DNA of 64,000 bases, taken from the NCBI RefSeq assembly GCF_010672525.1, contig NZ_JAAHGH010000012.1, forward strand, positions 1 to 64,000, read 5' to 3'. The notes under the pieces were generated by a model that was given only the letters and a program-made list of their open reading frames with translations, was not told the DNA's origin and made no database searches. The position numbers and the translations under genes were made by a program. Shown in pieces: positions 38,086 to 45,956 of the stretch; the stretch's first letter is position 1; every line of letters begins with the position of its first letter. The DNA comes from Okeania sp. SIO2B3 (GTDB lineage Bacteria; Cyanobacteriota; Cyanobacteriia; Cyanobacteriales; Microcoleaceae).

Positions 38086-38548
38086 AGCAGATTATACAAA
38101 TTCAGAATGGGGGTTATTGTTACAAGCAATTACTTTAGTTTCGATGATAATTATTGCCTCTGAATTTACACTTTTTTCGGCTGTAAAAGAAGTATTTACT
38201 TTTAACAAAGAAGTTAAGCACGCTAAGTTAAATTATCAGGATAATCAACTGATTCAGAATTTGTTGGTAGATATTGCAGAAAAAACAACTCGAATAAATG
38301 AGATAGAAAATGCGGTAAATTTTACAGACTTTCTGGAAGATGCACAAGAAAAAATTAAAGCTGCAGTAGCGATCGCTCATCTAAAAGCGACTCCGAAAGA
38401 AGCTCAAGAATACAAAGAATTTCTCTTTGAAATAGCTACTCAAATAGCTAATGCTTCTGGAGAAGGCATATTTGGTACAGGACCTAAAATTAGTCAACAA
38501 GAAGCTATAGTTTTAGAAAGACTCAAAATGCTTCTTGAGCTGGATTAA
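38075..38548 (+). CDS. Hypothetical membrane-anchored protein coupled to pyrE
   Basis: The 157-residue product starts at an ATG inside the end of pyrE (11-bp overlap), which implies translational coupling. It has one hydrophobic segment at about residues 14-38 (LLLQAITLVSMIIIASEFTL), then a helical polar domain (NLLVDIAEKTTRINEIENAV, EKIKAAVAIAHLKATPKEAQ, EFLFEIATQIANASGEGIFG). I do not recognise the family. The overlap and good codon structure argue it is real. Confidence 0.72.
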   Translation: MTTKADYTNSEWGLLLQAITLVSMIIIASEFTLFSAVKEVFTFNKEVKHAKLNYQDNQLIQNLLVDIAEKTTRINEIENAVNFTDFLEDAQEKIKAAVAIAHLKATPKEAQEYKEFLFEIATQIANASGEGIFGTGPKISQQEAIVLERLKMLLELD

Positions 38549-38700
38549 TTTAATTAGGGTTTGCGCTCAAAAGTCTTTCAGTAGGGGTAGGAGACAACCC
38601 ACCCCTCGCCCCTCCCCCTTCCAGGAGGGGAAGACAGGAGACAGGAGAAATAGCTCGGGAGCCAGGAGGTAGGAGTAACAATGGCTTTGTTCCATGAAAG
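38549..38700. mobile_element. Family B element, single-ended copy
   Basis: Begins taattagggtttgcgctcaa (about 38552), then gtaggggtaggagacaaccc, the cccctcgcccctccccc block and gacaggagacagg tandem. No clear opposite end; the direct-repeat array starts soon after. Confidence 0.6.
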
Positions 38701-38900
38701 TAGTGTTCTTAACATCCATTCCGCAGCTATATCACTGTGTTTGGCGATGGCTTGATGTTGTATCGATACTATTGTCCAATAGTTATTGCTGTGCACTGCA
38801 AAGCGTTGGCGGAGCAAGTGCGGCAGCTATATCGCTGTGTTTGGCGATGGCTTGATGTTGTATCGATACTATTGTCCAATAGTTATTGCTGTGCTGATTA

Positions 38901-39001
38901 CAGCGCTTTTCAAATTGATGAACCACATCTTCATACATCAAACCTTGTAGGGACGTTCCATGGAACGTCCCTACTGGGGTTTATCCAAATGAAAACCGCT
39001 G
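38901..39001. mobile_element. 101-bp MITE inserted at TA within the repeat array
   Basis: Ends CAGCGCTTTTCA (38901-38912) and TGAAAACCGCTG (38990-39001) are inverted repeats with one mismatch. TA lies on both sides (38899-38900 and 39002-39003). Uninterrupted copies of the array at about 39595-39607 read gctgat-TA-aacctc, giving the empty site. The centre is a perfect 28-bp palindrome at 38947-38974 (core gttccatggaac). TA duplication is typical of IS630/Tc1-mariner transposition. Confidence 0.85.
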
Positions 39002-40078
39002 TAAACCTCAAAGCTTTTACAGGTAAAATTTTCAGCCTTTTTCACATCAAACATTGATATTGTATCGATACTATTGTCCAATAGTTATTGCTGTGCACTG
39101 CAAAGCGTTGGCGGAGCAAGTGTGGCAGCTATATCGCTGTGTTTGGCGATGGCTTGATATTGTATCGATACTATTGTCCAATAGTTATTGCTGTGCACTG
39201 CAAAGCGTTGGCGGAGCAAGTGTGGCAGCTATATCGCTGTGTTTGGCGATGGCTTGATGTTGTATCGATACTATTGTCCAATAGTTATTGCTGTGCACTG
39301 CAAAGCGTTGGCGGAGCAAGTGCGGCAGCTATATCGCTGTGTTTGGCGATGGCTTGATGTTGTATCGATACTATTGTCCAATAGTTATTGCTGTGCACTG
39401 CAAAGCGTTGGCGGAGCAAGTGCGGCAGCTATATCGCTGTGTTTGGCGATGGCTTGATGTTGTATCGATACTATTGTCCAATAGTTATTGCTGTGCACTG
39501 CAAAGCATTGGCGGAGCAAGTGCGGCAGCTATATCACTGTATTTGGCGATGGCTTGATGTTGTATCGATACTATTGTCCAATAGTTATTGCTGTGCTGAT
39601 TAAACCTCAAAGCTTTTACAGGTAAAAGTTTCAGTTTTTTTTACCTCAAACATTGATGTTGTATTGAGCTATTGTCCAATAGTTATTAGTCTGCACTACA
39701 AAGCGATCGCTGTGTTTGGCAATTATTGATGTTGTATTGAGCTATTGTCCAATAGTTATTAGTCTGCACTGCCAAGCGATCGCTGTGTTTGGCAATTATT
39801 GATGTTGTATTGAGCTATTGTCCAATAGTTATTAGTCTGCACTGCCAAGCGATCGCTGTGTTTGGCAATTATTGATGTTGTATCGATCTATTGGACAATA
39901 GTTATTGCTGTGCTGATTAAACTTCAAAGCTTTTATAGGTAGAAGTTTCAGCTTTTTTCACCTCAAACTATTGATGTTGTATTTATCTATTGTCCAATAG
40001 TTATTGCTCTGCACTGCAAAGCGATCGCTGTGTTTGGCGATGGCTTGATGTTGTATTGATCTATTGCCCAATAGTTAT

Positions 40079-40223
40079 ATCATGTCCGGATAATTAGTTA
40101 TAAAAAAACTTTCTCTTTCAACTCCTCTTTCTTCCCTCCTGAGTTCCCCTCCTGGGAGGGGGAGGGGCGAGGGGTGGGTTGTCTCCTACCCCAACAAAAA
40201 GACTTTCCATACGCAAACCCTAG
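40079..40223. mobile_element. Chimeric family A/B element inserted in the array
   Basis: One end is the family A terminus (atcatgtccggataattag), the other the family B terminus (acgcaaaccctag). TTAT flanks both sides (40075-40078 and 40224-40227), while intact array units read caatagTTATtgctg, consistent with a 4-bp target duplication. Inside are the tttccc/cccctcctgggaggggga block and gggtgggttgtctcctaccc. Confidence 0.7.
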
Positions 40224-40347
40224 TTATTCTCTGCTGATTAAACCTAAAAGCTTTTACAGGTAAAAGTTTCAGCCTTTTTCACCTCAAACATTGATGTTGT
40301 ATTGATCTATTGGACAATAGTTACAGCAGTTTCGGCGCATTATGAAG

Positions 40348-40479
40348 TATAGCGCTGTGCGCAGGCAACAGCTCCGGAAAGCAACAGCTCATCTGGGGGA
40401 ATAAATTGCTTATCATACAAGACTTTTAGCTATTTTGCCTTTCCTGTAATTTGTAAATATACCAGCGCTCATTGCTATA
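40348..40479. mobile_element. Family D element, copy 1
   Basis: Left end TATAGCGCTGTGCGCAGG, right end CCAGCGCTCATTGCTATA, an imperfect inverted repeat of 18 bp beginning and ending in TA. Internal tail tttgtaaatataccagcgct. Other copies at 40578-40700, 52921-53057 and 61051-61174, and a short one at 61371-61469. Confidence 0.75.
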
Positions 40480-40577
40480 GATATGCACAAGCAAGTGCGG
40501 CAGCTATATAGTTTCATGCAACAAAGCCAGTAAGAATTGTAAGAATGATTTTTCTGCCATAGTCTTGCCTAAAATAC

Positions 40578-40700
40578 TATAGCGCTGTGCGCAGGCAACA
40601 GGCAACAGCTCATCTGGGGGAATAAATTGCTGATAATATAAGGCTTTTAGCTATTGGGCACCTCCTGCAATTTGTAAATATGCCAGCGCACATTGCTATA
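40578..40700. mobile_element. Family D element, copy 2
   Basis: TATAGCGCTGTGCGCAGG at 40578-40595 and CCAGCGCACATTGCTATA at 40683-40700. The interior has ggcaacaggcaacagctcat and a tttgtaaatatgccagcgca arm. The following bases to 40808 resemble the interior of the family B element at 16.7 kb (tcaatgcttt, aaaaaggc). Confidence 0.75.
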
Positions 40701-40837
40701 ACTTTTTGAGCATAAAGAGCTGAAAAATTTGCACTGCAATTCGACAAAAAAAAAAGGCTAAAGCCTTTATATGTCAATGCTTTTATATCAGAACGGTAAG
40801 CCATAATTAAAATAGTTCCTATACAAAACTATTTATG

Positions 40838-41015
40838 AGGACTTACGCAGACACTCTACTTATTAGGGCGAATGCCATTCGCTTATTAGGGCGAATGCCA
40901 TTCGCCCCTACAGATGGTGGTTTCACGCCCCTACAGATGGTGGTTTCACGCCCCTACAGATGGTGGTTTCACACCCCTACAGATGGTGGTTTCACAGTCA
41001 ATTTGCGTAAGTCCT
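40838..41015. mobile_element. Family C element expanded by internal 23-bp repeats
   Basis: Ends AGGACTTACGCA (40838-40849) and TGCGTAAGTCCT (41004-41015). Inside, a 23-bp unit ttattagggcgaatgccatt... occurs twice (40860-40905) and another 23-bp unit cccctacagatggtggtttc... occurs four times (starts 40905, 40928, 40951, 40974). Family C copies elsewhere have single units, so this one has grown by tandem duplication. Confidence 0.8.
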
Positions 41016-41023
41016 GGTAACTA

Positions 41024-42582
<1,559 letters not shown>

Positions 42583-42970
42583 AATTTTCTAATATAGCAT
42601 TTTTTTGGGATCGATGGAAAGAAAGTCAAAAGTCAAAAGTCAAAAGTTAAAAGTCAAAAAAAAAAAGATATTAATTCTAAGTTATTGTTGATCATTCCGG
42701 AAAGTTGTATATTAAAATTTTTGTTTATTGATAACGAATTATTAAATTTGACAATTCTAGAGAATTTTTGGTTTATTGTTGATCACAGTGCATCTATGTG
42801 ACCGTAATTTGAAATAGCTGGAAGACCCAGAAATGCGGTCGGGCAAGACCCTTCAATATCTATGGAAGTCTAGCTGCGGAGTATTCGTAGCAGGAAATCA
42901 ACATTAATTTTTCATACTGTGATGTTCTTAACGTAGATCACAAAAATAACCAAGGAGACTAATTTCGATT
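42583..42970. other. Intergenic between thiC leader and VCBS gene
   Basis: A 9-bp GTCAAAAGT-type tandem repeat at 42624-42660, an A+T-rich stretch and a family F-like motif (tgcggagtattcgtagcagg) at about 42875-42895. Promoters for thiC (minus) and the downstream gene (plus) must lie here; I could not place them with confidence. Confidence 0.4.
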
Positions 42971-44665
42971 ATGACATTTTCAAGATGGCTACAGAAAACA
43001 AATGTGACTGAAACTACGATGGCGAATGAATTTAATTCTTTACCACAACTGAAACAAACTTTGGGTAAATGTTTTCGGGTTGTGCTGGCAGTGGTAATGG
43101 CAGTTGTGATGTTTGCCATGCCGATAACAACAGTCCATGCTGCTCCGACTATTGAGTTCATTGACTCTGGGCAAGCTTTGGGGAATTTCAATAGCAGGGA
43201 TGTAAGTTTAGCAGATGTGGATGAAGATGGCGATATCGATGCTTTCGTTGCTAATGGCGCTCAGTCCAACAAAGTTTGGTTAAATGATGGTAGCGGTAAT
43301 TTCACTGACTCTGGCCAAGTTTTGGGGAATTTCCTTAGCAATGATGTGAGTTTAGCAGATTTGGATGGAGATGGTGACTTTGATGCTTTTGTTGCTAACG
43401 GTAGTATTTCCAGCAAAGTTTGGTTAAATGATGGTAGCGGCAATTTCACTGACTCTGGGCAAAATTTGGATCGTTCCAATAGCATAAGTGTGAGTGTAGC
43501 AGATGTGGATGGAGATGGTGACATTGATGCTTTTAGTACTATGTATTATAATAACAAAGTTTGGTTAAACGATGGTAGTGGCAATTTCACTGATTCTGGC
43601 CAAGCTTTGGGGGACTCCAAGAGCTTAGGTGTGAGTTTAGGAGATGTGGATGGAGATGGTGACTTTGATGCTTTTGTTACTAATTACGAAGAGCCTAACA
43701 AGGTTTGGTTAAATGCTGGTAGTGGCAATTTCACTGACTCTGGGCAAAATTTGGGGAATTCCAAGAGCAGAGATGTAAGTTTAGCAGATGTGGATGGAGA
43801 TGGCGCTCTTGATGCTTTTGTTGCTAATGTGGAGAATCAGCCTAACAAAGTTTGGTTAAATGATGGTAGTGGCAATTTCACTGACTCACAGCAAGCTTTG
43901 GGGAATTCCAAGAGCGAGGATGTGAGTGTAGCAGATGTGGATGGAGATGGCGATATTGATGCTTTCGTTGCTAATTACGAAGAGCCTAACAAAGTTTGGT
44001 TAAATGATGGTAGCGGCAATTTCACTGACTCACAGCAAGCTTTGGGGAATTCCAATAGCTTAGATGTGAGTTTAGGAGATGTAGATGGAGATGGTGACTT
44101 TGATGCTTTTGTTGCTAATCTTGATCAGCCTAACAAGGTTTGGTTAAACAACCTAGATGAGTACAACCTTTGCGACAACGTAGCACCAGATAACTTAGTA
44201 GTCAATGGCAGCTTTGAAACACCAGAAATTCCAACAGTCCCTGGTGTTAGTTTTGAAAGAGCGATCGAAGGTTGGGAGCTAGTTACCGGGCCATTTATCG
44301 AAATTGATAACAGATTAGTCACCAGTCCCTACGATGGGTTACAACTTGTGGATCTAGATAGTTTAAATGCAACGACTAAAATTTCTCAGACAATTTCTAC
44401 CCAACCAGGAGAAACCTACAAGCTAACTTTTGCATTTAAAGGTAATGATGATTCCACTATAGTGGAAGATAACACAATGGATGTATATTGGGGTTCGGAA
44501 TTAGTTGAAGCATTTGATCAAGTTGACAGTGATACATGGGAGGTGAAAACCTACAACCTGGAAGCAACAAGCACTGAAACTGTTCTCAGCTTTGATAACC
44601 TCAATGACATAACTGATGGTGCTGGTACTCGTCTGGATGCAGTAAGCGTTAACTTGTGTCAGTAG
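42971..44665 (+). CDS. Secreted VCBS/FG-GAP repeat protein with C-terminal carbohydrate-binding-like domain
   Basis: The 564-residue product has a long N-region and hydrophobic signal (VVLAVVMAVVMFAMPITTVH, cleaved near AAP); an alternative ATG at 43019 gives 548 residues. Seven or eight tandem repeats of about 50 residues follow, each with SLADVDGDGDIDAFVAN and NKVWLNDGSGNFTDSGQ, typical of FG-GAP/VCBS beta-propeller blades with DxDxDxD calcium loops. Residues about 410-564 (NLVVNGSFETPEIP ... LDAVSVNLCQ) resemble the DUF642/carbohydrate-binding jelly-roll type. Likely extracellular and Ca-binding. A fragment of a related 3' end lies downstream. Confidence 0.88.
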   Translation: MTFSRWLQKTNVTETTMANEFNSLPQLKQTLGKCFRVVLAVVMAVVMFAMPITTVHAAPTIEFIDSGQALGNFNSRDVSLADVDEDGDIDAFVANGAQSNKVWLNDGSGNFTDSGQVLGNFLSNDVSLADLDGDGDFDAFVANGSISSKVWLNDGSGNFTDSGQNLDRSNSISVSVADVDGDGDIDAFSTMYYNNKVWLNDGSGNFTDSGQALGDSKSLGVSLGDVDGDGDFDAFVTNYEEPNKVWLNAGSGNFTDSGQNLGNSKSRDVSLADVDGDGALDAFVANVENQPNKVWLNDGSGNFTDSQQALGNSKSEDVSVADVDGDGDIDAFVANYEEPNKVWLNDGSGNFTDSQQALGNSNSLDVSLGDVDGDGDFDAFVANLDQPNKVWLNNLDEYNLCDNVAPDNLVVNGSFETPEIPTVPGVSFERAIEGWELVTGPFIEIDNRLVTSPYDGLQLVDLDSLNATTKISQTISTQPGETYKLTFAFKGNDDSTIVEDNTMDVYWGSELVEAFDQVDSDTWEVKTYNLEATSTETVLSFDNLNDITDGAGTRLDAVSVNLCQ

Positions 44666-44689
44666 TAGGATTTTAGGCGTTGCTGATTC

Positions 44690-44926
44690 TGGGTATGATG
44701 CAAGCCCCCCTACCCCCCCAAAATTGGGGGGAATAAGACTCTAAAAGTCCCCCTTAATCCCCCTCCCGTCCCCCTTGGAAATCCCCCTCCCGTCCCCCTT
44801 GGGAATCCCCCTCCCGTCCCCCTTGGGAAGGGGGAAGCCAGAGGATGCTTCGCTTTTGAACGATGGGGAAGCCAGAGGATGCTTCGCTTTTGAACGATGG
44901 GGAAGCCAGAGGATGCTTCGCTTTTT
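44690..44926. repeat. Two tandem repeats (24 bp and 34 bp), G+C-rich
   Basis: A 24-bp unit (ccccctcccgtcccccttgg plus aaat) occurs three times at about 44757-44829. A 34-bp unit (ggggaagccagaggatgctt plus cgcttttgaacgat) occurs three times from 44831, 44865 and 44899. Preceded by cccccctacccccccaaaat and its inverse. Much richer in G+C than the surroundings. Confidence 0.75.
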
Positions 44927-44987
44927 GAGGAACCTAATAGTTATGGTACTCATCTAGATGGAGTCAGCCTTAACTTATGTCAGTAGT
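44927..44987 (+). pseudogene. 3'-end scar of a second VCBS/DUF642-type gene
   Basis: In frame before a TAG at 44985-44987 one reads GTHLDGVSLNLCQ, nearly the C-terminus GTRLDAVSVNLCQ of the upstream VCBS protein. The preceding bases aacctaatagttatggtact parallel aacctcaatgacataactga. So a duplicated copy was lost except for its last codons, and the tandem repeats mark the deletion. Confidence 0.65.
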
Positions 44988-45044
44988 GAGATTTAGCTAA
45001 AGATTTGAGGCGATCGCCTTGAGTAGATCAAATAGGGCGATCGC

Positions 45045-45269
45045 CTAAATAAATGTACAAGGTTTGCTCAAGAATTCAAATTCAATTACTTGAATTTGAG
45101 ATTCAGCAACTTCTACTGTATCTTGAAAAATTAAACCTTCTACACTATAGCCATCTTATCCTTCAGAAATAGCATAATATTCAACAATTACCCCAATACT
45201 ACCTTTTTTGAGATTAAACTCAGGAATATCTTGAATTAATTGAACTTGAGAAAATAGAGGAAATTTCAT
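45045..45269 (-). pseudogene. DUF4926-family gene with one nonsense codon
   Basis: On the minus strand from the ATG at 45269: MKFPLFSQVQLIQDIPEFNL, KKGSIGVIVEYYAISEG, TAA, DGYSVEGLIFQDTVEVAESQ, IQVIEFEFLSKPCTFI, stop. The pattern (VxLIQDIPEFNLKKGSIGVI ... YSVE) fits the small DUF4926 proteins. A single TAA, probably from GAA, interrupts an otherwise intact 74-codon frame. It is divergent from the HigA-like gene with only 17 bp between the starts. Confidence 0.72.
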
Positions 45270-45286
45270 TAAGGAAAATTGGAAAA

Positions 45287-45664
45287 ATGACGATTGGTTT
45301 CAAAACTCCTAACAATTATTATCTAGAATTAATTACCACATTTCCGCCTCGCCCTATAACTAACGAAGCTGAATTAATTGCTACTCAAAATCGGATTAAT
45401 TCTATTTTAGATAAAGGTTCCCTGACAAAAGACGACCGCGATTATCTCAAAGTATTAGGAATGTTAGTCTATGAATATGAAGAAAAACACGAACCAATTC
45501 CTACTATTCGTGGTGTTGAACTCCTGAAAGCTTTATTAGAAGAATCTCAGATTTTTCCTCAAGATTTAATTCCTATTTTGGGCAGTGAATCTATTATTTT
45601 AGAAGTATTGAATGGCAACTATAAACTTTCAGAAAATCAAATTCAAGAGCTGATTCAACAATGA
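45287..45664 (+). CDS. HigA-like helix-turn-helix regulator/antitoxin
   Basis: The 125-residue product matches the COG5499-type antitoxin: ITNEAELIATQNRINSILDK, KVLGMLVYEYEEKHEPIPTI, then a Cro/C1-like HTH in which GVELLKALLEESQIFPQDLI, PILGSESIILEVLNGNYKLS and ENQIQELIQQ form the helices. HigA antitoxins normally accompany a HigB RNase toxin; no HigB is visible within 1 kb on either side, so it is either an orphan or partnered elsewhere. Upstream, divergent, is a broken DUF4926 gene. Confidence 0.85.
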   Translation: MTIGFKTPNNYYLELITTFPPRPITNEAELIATQNRINSILDKGSLTKDDRDYLKVLGMLVYEYEEKHEPIPTIRGVELLKALLEESQIFPQDLIPILGSESIILEVLNGNYKLSENQIQELIQQ

Positions 45665-45956
45665 ATAATGAATAATGAATAATGAATAATTACCTCTTCT
45701 TTTCAAGGAGAGGATTGACAAAGAGATGAAAATTTTTCTTTATTATCCCCTTAAAAGGGGAGGCTTTAAACCACAATTTTTCGGTAAATTTTTCCATATT
45801 TCTCCTTCTTTATTCATAGATATGTAGTAGGTAGGATTTTCCTTTTGGTTAATCTTTTTTGATAAAGGTCTCTCAAAAATAAATATAGGGAAGTTCCATG
45901 GAACCTCCCTAATAAAGGTAAAGATTTGTCTCTACTACTTGAAAGATGTTACCTTC
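45665..45956. repeat. Short tandem, family E fragment and CCATGG palindrome
   Basis: TGAATAA 7-bp tandem (45662-45690), a partial inverted family E copy (ttcttttcaaggagaggatt ... ccttaaaaggggaggcttta, 45690-45786), and an almost perfect 24-bp palindrome at 45887-45910 with the same core ttccatggaa as the MITE at 38.95 kb. Confidence 0.5.

Larger units (their letters stand above)
38724..40330. repeat. Array of ~100-bp and ~73-bp direct repeats with palindromic core
   Basis: Fifteen copies of a palindrome CTATTGTCCAATAG (or its variants) start at 38769, 38869, 39071, 39171, 39271, 39371, 39471, 39571, 39669, 39742, 39815, 39888, 39987, 40061 and 40307. Spacings are 100, 98-100 or 73-74 bp once two nested insertions (103 and about 149 bp with target copies) are subtracted. 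Each long unit continues ttattgctgtgcactgcaaa, gcgttggcggagcaagtg, cggcagctatatcgctgtgt and ttggcgatggcttgatgttg; the short units replace the middle with a HIP1 site. A linker aacctcaaagcttttacagg recurs four times. Units are near-identical throughout, so this is not a CRISPR array. No credible gene. Confidence 0.9.

Noticed and set aside
39054-39603. Series of overlapping 67-89-codon plus-strand frames, each beginning MLCTAKRWRSKCGSY or similar
   Set aside because: They recur every 100 bp because the DNA repeat has no stop in that frame, overlap each other, and have no ribosome-binding site or unique sequence.
38724-40330. Possible CRISPR array
   Set aside because: The whole 100- or 73-bp unit is conserved, there are no variable spacers, and no cas genes are in the window.
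40610-40804. 64-codon minus frame, and a similar MCAGIFTNCR frame at 52928-53146
   Set aside because: Both are read-through of family D ends; the shared peptide reflects the repeat and not a gene family.
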